Positions 8,140 to 15,703 of a stretch of DNA of 64,000 nucleotides are shown here, piece by piece. Each line of letters begins with the position of its first letter. Positions within the stretch are counted from its first letter, which is position 1. The stretch spans positions 372,001 through 436,000 of the forward strand of contig NZ_QCYG01000001.1 of NCBI RefSeq assembly GCF_003072065.1. Reading direction: 5' to 3'. Position numbers and translations under genes: made by a program. A model generated the notes under the pieces. That model saw only the letters and a list, made by a program, of their open reading frames with translations, had not been told where the DNA came from and made no database searches. The DNA is from Thalassorhabdomicrobium marinisediminis (GTDB taxonomy: Bacteria > Pseudomonadota > Alphaproteobacteria > Rhodobacterales > Rhodobacteraceae).

Positions 8140-10239
8140 GTGACCCATTCGACATGGCGGCCCCTGTCAAGGACGGCCCGCTCGCTCGTTGGTATTTTGA
8201 TCGTCTTGCCCATCGCGCTGTTCGCGATTGCCTATAAGGTCGACGATCTGATCCGGGAGAATTACGATCAGGATCTGCGCCTGTCGCATACCTTCGAGCT
8301 GGTCGAGGCGCGCGCCGAGGTCGAGAAGACGATGGTCGATCATTTCCTGTCGCTGGGGCGACTGGCGGCACTGGTTGAGGCGAACCCGCAGCTTGACCAG
8401 AGCCAGTTCGAAGAGCTCGCCCGCGCCGTGGCCCGGCCAGAGGATCTGGTGATCAACTATGCCGCCGCGCCGGATCTGGTGGTCGAATTCGTGCATCCGC
8501 TTGACCGGAACCAGGCTGCCATCGGGTTGGATTACGCGGCCAATGACCAGCAGCGCGACGGCGTGACAAGCGCGCTGGACAACCGCGCGGCGGTCGTGGT
8601 CGGCCCCATCGATCTGGTGCAGGGCGGTCGCGGGTTGATCCTGCGCCAACCGGTGTTCGCGGGGGCGGGCGGCAGCGGCGGATCGCGTCGCCTCTGGGGC
8701 GTGGTCTCTTTGGTGCTGGACTACGATGCGTTCTGGGACGCGAGCGGCGTCATGGAGCTTGCGGCAGACTACCAGCTTTTCGTGACGTCGGACTTCAACG
8801 GCGACGGCGTGGATGAAGCGGTTTTCGGGGATCCGCAGGTCGCCGGGGCGAACCCGATCGAGCTTGCCTTCCAGTTCCCCACCGGCAGTTGGACGCTGAT
8901 GGCCGTGCCGCGCCCCGGCTGGCCCGCCGGTCCGCCCGACGCGACGCGCAACCGGCTGGTGATGGCGCTAATTTCGGCGATCCTGATCGCCAGCGTCCTG
9001 ACCATCGGTGCGCTGGCGCTGTTGCACCTTACGTCACGTAAGCGCCTGTCGGCGGCAGTCGAAGCCATGAACGACGGCTTCGCCATGTTCGACAGCGAGC
9101 GTCGGCTGATCGCCTACAACAAGCGCTACGCGGAGATCTACGACAACGCGGCCGAGAAGATCCGGCAAGGCACCACCTTCGACGAGATCATCACATTGGC
9201 CGCGGAGCACGGCATGCACGTGGCCGCCCTTGGCCGGGAGGACGAGTGGGTGCAGGAGCGGATCGCGAGTTTCGACGGCCCCGATACGACATTCGAGCAA
9301 GAGCTGTGCAGCGGCCGCCATCTGCTGGCCTCGGACCGAAGTCTGGAGGATGGCGGCAAGGTCTGTCTGCGTACGGACATCACCGAGCTGAAGCACGCGC
9401 AAGAAAAGGCCGAAGCTGCGAGCAAGGCGAAATCAGAGTTCATCAACACGCTGTCCCATGAGTTGCGGACGCCGCTGACGGTGATTCTCGGGGTTTCGGG
9501 GCTCCTGAAGCAGGCGGACCGGCTGGGCCCCGTGCGCGCGCTCATGGCCGAGTTGGAGCGTGACCCGGTTGATGCCGCCGCCACGCGCGCCGCGACCGAG
9601 GCGGTGTTTGCCCAGTTCCGCGACATGCTGGACAAGCAGGAACGCTCGGCGCGGCAGATGCTCGATCTGGTGAACGACGTCCTCGACATGGCGAAGGTCG
9701 AATCCGGGTCTTACGATTTCAACCTGGCCCGTCACAGCACGCAGGACATCATCGATCACGTGCACGAACAGATGATCCAGCGCGCGCACGCTAAGGGGCT
9801 TGAATTGATCATGCCGCCGGCCAGCGGCCATGTGTATTGCGACAAGCTGCGCACCACCCAGATCTTGTTGAACCTTGTGGGCAACGCGATCAAATTCACC
9901 GAGGCCGGGCGGGTCACCCTATCGGTGCAGCAGACCGACAGCGTCGTGAGTTTTGAGGTCTCGGACACCGGGCAGGGCATCTCGGCCGGGGATCAACAGC
10001 ATATTTTCGAGGCGTTCAAACAGCTCGATTCCTCGGACATCCGCGCCCATGGCGGGGTCGGTCTGGGGCTTGCGATCTCGCGCCAGTTGGCGCAGCTGCA
10101 GAACGGCACGCTTGAGGTGTCCAGCGAACTGGGCGCGGGAAGCAGCTTCGTCCTGCGGCTGCCGGAACGCGCGCCGGAGGCGGACGGTCTGGCGGCGGAT
10201 AAGGCCGATGGGGGCCCGGTCGGCCGTCACGCGGCCTGA
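8140..10239 (+). CDS. Membrane sensor histidine kinase with CHASE and PAS domains
   Basis: About 699 residues from GTG 8140, chosen because GGAG lies 8 bases upstream and the first membrane span follows at once; an open GTG at 7984 would add 52 residues with no site. Order: span 1 (~15-32), periplasmic CHASE-like sensor (~58-258, with VVEFVHPLDRNQAAIGLDY), span 2 (~273-297), PAS (~300-418), HisKA with phospho-His ~440 in SHELRTPL, and HATPase_c with NLVGNAIKFT, DTGQGIS and GVGLGLAIS. The dimerisation domain holds an unusually long insert (~458-500) between its helices. No response regulator is adjacent, so the kinase is orphan and its signal unknown. Confidence 0.92.
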   Translation: MTHSTWRPLSRTARSLVGILIVLPIALFAIAYKVDDLIRENYDQDLRLSHTFELVEARAEVEKTMVDHFLSLGRLAALVEANPQLDQSQFEELARAVARPEDLVINYAAAPDLVVEFVHPLDRNQAAIGLDYAANDQQRDGVTSALDNRAAVVVGPIDLVQGGRGLILRQPVFAGAGGSGGSRRLWGVVSLVLDYDAFWDASGVMELAADYQLFVTSDFNGDGVDEAVFGDPQVAGANPIELAFQFPTGSWTLMAVPRPGWPAGPPDATRNRLVMALISAILIASVLTIGALALLHLTSRKRLSAAVEAMNDGFAMFDSERRLIAYNKRYAEIYDNAAEKIRQGTTFDEIITLAAEHGMHVAALGREDEWVQERIASFDGPDTTFEQELCSGRHLLASDRSLEDGGKVCLRTDITELKHAQEKAEAASKAKSEFINTLSHELRTPLTVILGVSGLLKQADRLGPVRALMAELERDPVDAAATRAATEAVFAQFRDMLDKQERSARQMLDLVNDVLDMAKVESGSYDFNLARHSTQDIIDHVHEQMIQRAHAKGLELIMPPASGHVYCDKLRTTQILLNLVGNAIKFTEAGRVTLSVQQTDSVVSFEVSDTGQGISAGDQQHIFEAFKQLDSSDIRAHGGVGLGLAISRQLAQLQNGTLEVSSELGAGSSFVLRLPERAPEADGLAADKADGGPVGRHAA

Positions 10240-10270
10240 CACGCGATCGGAGGTGAATCCCTCCCCCCCT

Positions 10271-10294
10271 CGTTCTCTGGTTCCCAAATACCTT
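10271..10294 (-). repeat. Dispersed intergenic repeat, copy 1
   Basis: Read on the minus strand this is a core resembling GGTATTTTGAACCAGAGAA, here with GGG in place of TTG before AACCAGAGAA. On its 5' side (10295-10330) is GC-rich, hairpin-prone sequence, as in the other copies at 19476-19500 and 46277-46302. It lies between the kinase and the convergent DsbA-like gene. Confidence 0.6.
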
Positions 10295-10375
10295 ATCCGC
10301 CCGCGCGTTGGGCGCCGTCCGGGGCAGGGGCGCTCCAACCGGTGCCGCGCTCGTCAATTTGCTTCGAAAGCGGCC

Positions 10376-11122
10376 TTACCCGTCGTTGCGCTCGGCTTCG
10401 ACGATCTGGCGCATCTGGGCCAAGGGCACGTAGCCGCGCACCATCTGGTCGTCAAAAACGAAGGTCGGCGTGCCGGTGATCTGCATTCGCTGCCCAAGGT
10501 CGCGGTTGGCGGCGATGATATCTTGAACCTCGTCGCGCTCCATCGCGGCAAGGATCGCGTCGGCGTCAAGGTCGAAGCCCTTCGCCAGATCCGTAAGGCT
10601 CGCCTCTGTGACATCGGCCCGCATGGTCATCAGCCCGTCCGAGACCTGTTTGTAGGCCTCATCTCCGGCCGTCAGTTTCGTGGCGATGGCGAAGCGCGAC
10701 GCCAGAACCGACTGTTCGCCTAGAATGGGGAATTCCTTGGTGATGATGCGGATATTGCCGTCGGATTCGATCAGCTCGGCCACTTCCGGATGGGCGCGGC
10801 GGCAATAGCCGCATTTGTAATCCACAAACTCGACGATGGTGATATCGCCGTCGGGGTTGCCGCCGACATGGGAAAATCCGTCATTCGTGAGCGCTTCGGC
10901 GTTGGCCTGTGCGAGGTGTTCGTCGCGCATGACTTCGGCTTCCTGCTGCCGCGTCTCAAGCACGCCGATCGCTTCCATCAGCACTTCGGGATGCTCCAGA
11001 AGATAGGCGCGCACCTCGGACCGGAACGCCTCGCGCTCCGCGTCGCTCATGGGGTCGGCGGCCTGCGCCTGTGCCAATGTGGTGCTGAGGGCGAGGGCGG
11101 TGAGGGTGGGCAAAATGCGCAT
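10376..11122 (-). CDS. DsbA-family thiol oxidoreductase, exported
   Basis: A 248-residue periplasmic thioredoxin-fold protein of the DsbA/Com1 type. A signal peptide covers roughly residues 1-22 (LTALALSTTLAQAQA), a helical region with LEHPEVLMEAI follows, and the redox site CGYC is at 104-107 in VEFVDYKCGYCRRAHPE. The cis-proline loop is TGTPTFVF. Such proteins exchange disulfides in secreted proteins. ATG 11122 is chosen over 11146 because GGAG sits 7 bases upstream and the signal peptide begins there. It follows the M48 protease gene by 20 bases, probably in one operon. Confidence 0.92.
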   Translation of the reverse strand: MRILPTLTALALSTTLAQAQAADPMSDAEREAFRSEVRAYLLEHPEVLMEAIGVLETRQQEAEVMRDEHLAQANAEALTNDGFSHVGGNPDGDITIVEFVDYKCGYCRRAHPEVAELIESDGNIRIITKEFPILGEQSVLASRFAIATKLTAGDEAYKQVSDGLMTMRADVTEASLTDLAKGFDLDADAILAAMERDEVQDIIAANRDLGQRMQITGTPTFVFDDQMVRGYVPLAQMRQIVEAERNDG

Positions 11123-11142
11123 CTTGAACTCCGAGCGGCTGG

Positions 11143-12459
11143 TCATTGGCCTGCTGAAAGCACGTCTTGCGCCCGCTGCCAAGGGGCAGACCCCCGGGGC
11201 AAGCGATCCGCCGCCCGTCTGGCATGCACAATCGCGTCATCCAGACGCCCCAGTAGCGCGTAGCGCTCGGCCGCCGCGAGAGAGGCGAGCGCCGGTTGAC
11301 CGGCCTTCGCATAGGCCTGCCCGAGGTCGCGCAGAATCGCGGCAGAGTGTCCGTCCAGCGCGCGGGCGCGTTCCAGCATCTGCACCGCGCGGGCGCGGGA
11401 TTCGGCGGTATCAAGCGCGAGAAGCGCGCGCCCGTAGCCGCCAAGGATCAACGGCTCGGACCCGTTCAACGCCACTGCATTCTGATAAGATTGGACAGCC
11501 GGCCCGATCTGGCGGCTTTCCAGCAGGATCTGCCCGAACAGCTCGTGCCAATAGGCGTCGCGCGGGGCGGCGGCCAGCAGGGTCTGCATGGTCTGGATCG
11601 CCGCAGTGGCGTCCGCCTGACGATGCTGGGCAACAGCACGGCGCATCAGCGCGACGGGCGAGGTGTCGCCGCGGGTTTGCCGCAGGGTCCAGCCGGGGTT
11701 CTGGATGAACGCGCTGAGTTTTCCCTGGGCACGGGCGAACAGGGCATCGGCGGCCGCGCTGTCGGCGGCGCGCCCGGGGTTGGCCGCGACAAGACCGCGC
11801 AGGGTGCGCAGACGTGTCGCGGTCAGCGGATGGGTGCGCGCATAGGGGTCCTGCCGCGCCGACGAAAGCGCCTCTTGCCCGCGAAAAAGCTCAAGCACCT
11901 CTACTGTTGCCGCCGGATCGACACCGGCGCGCAGCAAATAGCGGATGCTCGATTGATCGGCGGCGGATTCCTCGGCCCTTGTGTGCGCGAAGAGCTGGCG
12001 CTGCGCCGCACTCAGGGTGCCCGCCGCAACACCGCCTGCCGCCGACCCCTCATCCGCGGCAAGAGCGACCGCCAAGGCCAGCGCCAGCCCGAACCCGGCG
12101 GCCGTGTTGGCGTTGCGGGTGTTGGCCAACCTGCGCGAGATATGGCCGTTGGCGATATGCGCGGCCTCATGGGCGATGATCGCCTGCAGTTGCGCGGCGG
12201 TGCCGACCCGTTGCAACAGGCCCGAATGGATAAAGATCGCGCGGCTGTTGAGCACGAAGGCATTCAGACCGCGATCCTCAACCACAAGGATTCGCACGTC
12301 CGACGGGTTCAACCCTGCCGCCCGCAACACCGGCGCGGCCAGTTGGGACAGGCTGTGTTCGATATCGGCATCGCGGATCAGCGACACCGCGCGCGCGGTT
12401 GGGGCAGTGGCAAGCGTGATCCAGAGCGAGCCGATCAGGGTGAGAAAAAGAAGGCGCAT
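11143..12459 (-). CDS. M48 family metalloprotease with TPR repeats (BepA-like), exported
   Basis: 438 residues with a signal peptide (1-24, ending APTARA). The zinc site HEAAH is at 97-101 and the third ligand glutamate is in RAEESAADQ near 163. A C-terminal helical part (~260-430) reads as tetratricopeptide repeats (DAYWHELFGQILLESRQIGPAVQSYQNAV). This is the architecture of BepA/YfgC, a periplasmic protease and chaperone for outer-membrane protein assembly. The gene is divergent from the aminotransferase gene (57 bases between starts) and upstream of the DsbA-like gene, so both serve periplasmic protein quality. Confidence 0.9.
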   Translation of the reverse strand: MRLLFLTLIGSLWITLATAPTARAVSLIRDADIEHSLSQLAAPVLRAAGLNPSDVRILVVEDRGLNAFVLNSRAIFIHSGLLQRVGTAAQLQAIIAHEAAHIANGHISRRLANTRNANTAAGFGLALALAVALAADEGSAAGGVAAGTLSAAQRQLFAHTRAEESAADQSSIRYLLRAGVDPAATVEVLELFRGQEALSSARQDPYARTHPLTATRLRTLRGLVAANPGRAADSAAADALFARAQGKLSAFIQNPGWTLRQTRGDTSPVALMRRAVAQHRQADATAAIQTMQTLLAAAPRDAYWHELFGQILLESRQIGPAVQSYQNAVALNGSEPLILGGYGRALLALDTAESRARAVQMLERARALDGHSAAILRDLGQAYAKAGQPALASLAAAERYALLGRLDDAIVHARRAADRLPRGSAPWQRAQDVLSAGQ

Positions 12460-12516
12460 TGACGGGCTCCGGTCCAGCGGGGCAAAGAGGGGTCAAGGCA
12501 ACGTAGGGCAGAGCAG

Positions 12517-13671
12517 ATGCGGAACTCAAGACGCGGGGACGTCGATCCTTTTATCGTGATGGATGTGATGGAAGCGGCCCGTGCCGCCGAAGCCTCCGGG
12601 CGGCATATCATCCATATGGAAGTGGGCCAGCCGGGCACCGGCGCGCCGCAGGCGGCGCTGGACCGGTTGGCGAAGGACATGGCGGCGGGGCCGTTGGGCT
12701 ATACCGTGGGGCTGGGCCTGCCTGAGCTGCGGGCCCGGATCGCGCAGCACTACCGCGACTGGTATGGTGTCGAGCTGCCCGCCGAGCGCGTGGTCATCAC
12801 CGCGGGCGCCTCGGGGGCGTTTCTGCTGGCGTTTTCGGCCCTGTTTGACACCGGTGAACGGGTGGGCCTCGGCGCGCCGTGCTATCCCTCTTATCGGCAG
12901 ATCCTCAAGGCGCTGGATCTGGTGCCGGTGGATATGCCGACGACGCTTGCGGCCCGTATGCAACCCGTGGCGGAAGATGTGGCGCGGCACGGGCTGGACG
13001 GATTGATCGTCGCCTCACCGGCGAACCCCACCGGCACGATGCTGGGACATGACGAGCTGCGCGCGCTTGCCCAGGCCTGCACGGATGCGGGGGCTGCCTT
13101 CATCAGTGACGAGATCTATCACGGGCTGGGCTACAGCGACCGCACGGCGACGGCGCTTGAGGTCACAGACGAGGTCTATGTCATCAATTCCTTCTCCAAA
13201 TATTTCTCGATGACCGGCTGGCGCGTGGGCTGGATGGTCGTGCCCGAGGATCACGTGCGCCGGATCGAACGTCTGGCGCAGAACATGTTCATCTGCCCGC
13301 CCCATGCCTCGCAACGGCTGGCGCTGCATGCGATGGATTGCGGCGCGGATCTGGACCGCAACGTGGATGTCTATCGCGCCAACCGCGCGCTGATGATCGA
13401 GGCGCTGCCCGGCATGGGGCTGGGCAAGTTCGCGCCGCCCGACGGGGCCTTTTATGTCTATGTGGACGTCTCCGAGCACACCGATGACAGCGTGGCCTTC
13501 TGCGCAGAGGTTCTGGCGCAAGCGGGTGTCGCGATTACGCCGGGGCTGGATTTCGACCCGGTCGAGGGGCGCAAATGGGTGCGCCTGTCCTATGCCCGCT
13601 CAACCGAGGATATCCGCGAAGGACTCGCCCGGTTGGCGGCCTTTATGGCAAACCGCGAGGCCGGCGCATGA
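12517..13671 (+). CDS. Class I/II pyridoxal-phosphate aminotransferase
   Basis: 384 residues of fold-type I aminotransferase. The PLP lysine is Lys228 in NSFSKYFSMTGWRVGW; Asn170 (SPANPTGTML), Asp198 and Tyr201 (ISDEIYHGL) bind the cofactor; the substrate arginine is in WVRLSYAR near the end. It belongs to the aspartate/aromatic aminotransferase branch, but the exact amino donor cannot be read from sequence. It overlaps the downstream amidase gene by 4 bases (ATGA), so the two are co-translated. Confidence 0.9.
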   Translation: MRNSRRGDVDPFIVMDVMEAARAAEASGRHIIHMEVGQPGTGAPQAALDRLAKDMAAGPLGYTVGLGLPELRARIAQHYRDWYGVELPAERVVITAGASGAFLLAFSALFDTGERVGLGAPCYPSYRQILKALDLVPVDMPTTLAARMQPVAEDVARHGLDGLIVASPANPTGTMLGHDELRALAQACTDAGAAFISDEIYHGLGYSDRTATALEVTDEVYVINSFSKYFSMTGWRVGWMVVPEDHVRRIERLAQNMFICPPHASQRLALHAMDCGADLDRNVDVYRANRALMIEALPGMGLGKFAPPDGAFYVYVDVSEHTDDSVAFCAEVLAQAGVAITPGLDFDPVEGRKWVRLSYARSTEDIREGLARLAAFMANREAGA

Positions 13672-14903
13672 GTTTATTCGGTCAGATGAAGGGAACGCTC
13701 GGCGCGCTCTGTCTGATCGGGGCGCTCGGCCTTGGGCCGGTGCAGGCGCAGGATTTCAGCGGGCTTGCGCGGCTTGATGTTGCGCAATCGGGGGCGGTGG
13801 ACCAGTTTCGCAGCACCGAGCTTACGCTCTATCTCTCGCAGCCCGTGCCTTACCGCGTGTTTACGCTCGACGCCCCGCGCCGTCTGGTGCTTGATTTCCG
13901 CGAGGTGGATTTTCGGCAGGCCAAACCTGACGCCTTCACCGCAAGCGACTGGATCGGCGGCGCCCGCTTCGGCGTATTGCGGCCCGGGTGGAGCCGTATG
14001 GTGCTGGACCTGAGCGCACCGGTCGCGGTCGATCTGGCCGGGATGCGCGTGGACGCCAGCACGGGCACGGCGACGATCACGGTGGCCCTGCGCCGCGCGA
14101 GCGAGGCCGAGTTTGCCGCCGCCGCCGGCGCACCGGACGATCCCGACTGGGCGCTTTTGTCGCCGCCCGAACCCGTTTCACCGGCACCGCGCCCCGATGG
14201 GCCGCTGGTGGTGATGATCGACCCGGGCCACGGGGGCATCGATCCGGGCGCGGGCTATGACGACGTCCATGAGGCGGACGTGATGCTGGCACTCGCGCGG
14301 GAACTGGCGAGCGCTTTGGGCCGGGTGGAGGGCGTGCGCCCGGTGTTGACCCGCAACGACGACCGCTTCGTGCCCTTGCAAGAGCGTCTGACCCTTGCGC
14401 GACAGGCGGGCGCGGGGCTGTTCATCTCGTTGCACGCCGACGCGTTGGAAGGGCAGCAGGCCACTGGCGCCTCGGTCTATACGCTGACCGATGCGGCGGA
14501 AGAGGATGCGTCGTTGCGGATGGTCGAGCGGCACGAGAGCGGCGATCTTCTTGCCGGGGTCGATCTGTCGGGGCAGGGGGACGAGGTGGCGACGGTCCTG
14601 CAGGACCTGGTCCGGGTCGAGACCGCCGCCGCCGGTGAGCGTTTCGCCACCGGGCTGGTTCAGGCGATGCGCGACACTGGCGCGCAGCTCAACAGCCGCC
14701 CCCGGCGCGAGGCGGAGCTGGCGGTGCTGAACGCGGCGGATTTCCCGTCGGTCCTGCTTGAAGTGGGGTTCCTGTCCAACGCGCAAGACCGCGCGCGCCT
14801 GACCAGCCCGACCGGCCGCGCGCCCATCGTGGCGGCGGTGACGCTGGCCGTGGCGCGGTGGGCCATCGAGGAGGAGGCGCTGGCGCCCTTGCTGCGCCAG
14901 TAG
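13668..14903 (+). CDS. N-acetylmuramoyl-L-alanine amidase with AMIN domain
   Basis: 411 residues: signal peptide (1-27, ending PVQAQ), an AMIN domain (~30-145, FRSTELTLYLSQPVPYRVFTL) that targets septal peptidoglycan or the outer envelope, and an Amidase_3 domain (~180-405). Zinc ligands are in MIDPGHGGIDPGAG (His), the HEADVMLALA region (Glu) and FISLHADAL (His). It cuts the bond between N-acetylmuramate and L-alanine during cell separation, as AmiC does. It overlaps the aminotransferase stop by 4 bases; the convergent methyltransferase ends 9 bases downstream. Confidence 0.93.
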   Translation: MSLFGQMKGTLGALCLIGALGLGPVQAQDFSGLARLDVAQSGAVDQFRSTELTLYLSQPVPYRVFTLDAPRRLVLDFREVDFRQAKPDAFTASDWIGGARFGVLRPGWSRMVLDLSAPVAVDLAGMRVDASTGTATITVALRRASEAEFAAAAGAPDDPDWALLSPPEPVSPAPRPDGPLVVMIDPGHGGIDPGAGYDDVHEADVMLALARELASALGRVEGVRPVLTRNDDRFVPLQERLTLARQAGAGLFISLHADALEGQQATGASVYTLTDAAEEDASLRMVERHESGDLLAGVDLSGQGDEVATVLQDLVRVETAAAGERFATGLVQAMRDTGAQLNSRPRREAELAVLNAADFPSVLLEVGFLSNAQDRARLTSPTGRAPIVAAVTLAVARWAIEEEALAPLLRQ

Positions 14904-14912
14904 CGAGAGCGC

Positions 14913-15548
14913 CTAGGCGTGCCCGGGCGCGCCGATATAGCGCGCTAGCCAAATCGTATGCCCATGGCAGGAGGGATCCTCGGGGCGGTGGTCGATCAGC
15001 TTGAAATCGTGTTGCACCAGCAGGTCGCGATACTCTGCCGGATCAAGGCTGGAGTGATAGACTTCCGCGCCCGCAGCCTCGCCCCAGACTTCGCCGGCGG
15101 ACGTGCCAGTGGTGAACATCAGGGCAGCATTCGGGGCCGCGTGCCTGCGGAACACCTCGAACATGGATCGCTGGTCGTCTGGGGAGAGGTGGAAGAAGCT
15201 GTTCCACGCCAGAATGGCATCGAAGGTCTGGGCCAGATCAAGCCCCCTCATATCTGCGTGAACGGCAGTTTCCCGGGGCAGGGTGCGCGCGAAGAGCTCA
15301 ACCATGCCCGCAGCGCCATCAACGCCCGTTACCGCAAGGCCCCGTTCGGCCAGATAGGTGGCGATGGGCGCGCCCGTGCCGCACCCCAGATCAAGCAGGC
15401 GGCGCGGCGACATGTTGCGCGGCGTGACGCCCAACATCCTGTCCAGCATGGGTTTTTCAAACAGGGAGCGGTCCCGTTGGGCATAGAAATCCAGCGCAAC
15501 ACGGTCGTAGGTCGGCAGAATGTCGGAAGGAGAGCTTTGCAGTGTCAT
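14913..15548 (-). CDS. Class I SAM-dependent methyltransferase
   Basis: 211 residues of Rossmann-fold methyltransferase. Motif I is RLLDLGCGTGAP at about residues 50-61, an acidic residue follows in VTGVDGAAGM, and FDAILAWNSFFHL is the motif IV region. The substrate cannot be deduced; close relatives are annotated only as methyltransferase type 11/12. It is convergent with the amidase gene and divergent from the PBP1A gene. Confidence 0.85.
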   Translation of the reverse strand: MTLQSSPSDILPTYDRVALDFYAQRDRSLFEKPMLDRMLGVTPRNMSPRRLLDLGCGTGAPIATYLAERGLAVTGVDGAAGMVELFARTLPRETAVHADMRGLDLAQTFDAILAWNSFFHLSPDDQRSMFEVFRRHAAPNAALMFTTGTSAGEVWGEAAGAEVYHSSLDPAEYRDLLVQHDFKLIDHRPEDPSCHGHTIWLARYIGAPGHA

Positions 15549-15644
15549 GGCCGAGATCTGCCCCTTTGTGACGCGGCCTTCAAGCGCTCTTTACGCCCGC
15601 TTCCCCCCGCAAGCGGGAGTTGGCCGAAGGGGGGCGTCATTCTT

Positions 15645-15673
15645 TTGACCGCGCCTGTGGTTCTGCCTATAAG
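15645..15673 (+). promoter_or_regulatory. Sigma-70-like promoter of the PBP1A gene
   Basis: TTGACC (15645-15650), a spacer of exactly 17 bases, then TATAAG (15668-15673). Transcription would start near 15680, giving a leader of about 24 bases before ATG 15704. This is one of the best-matching -35/-10 pairs in the window. Confidence 0.7.
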
Positions 15674-15703
15674 CGGGGCAACTTACCAAGGGCGCATCCT
15701 TTC

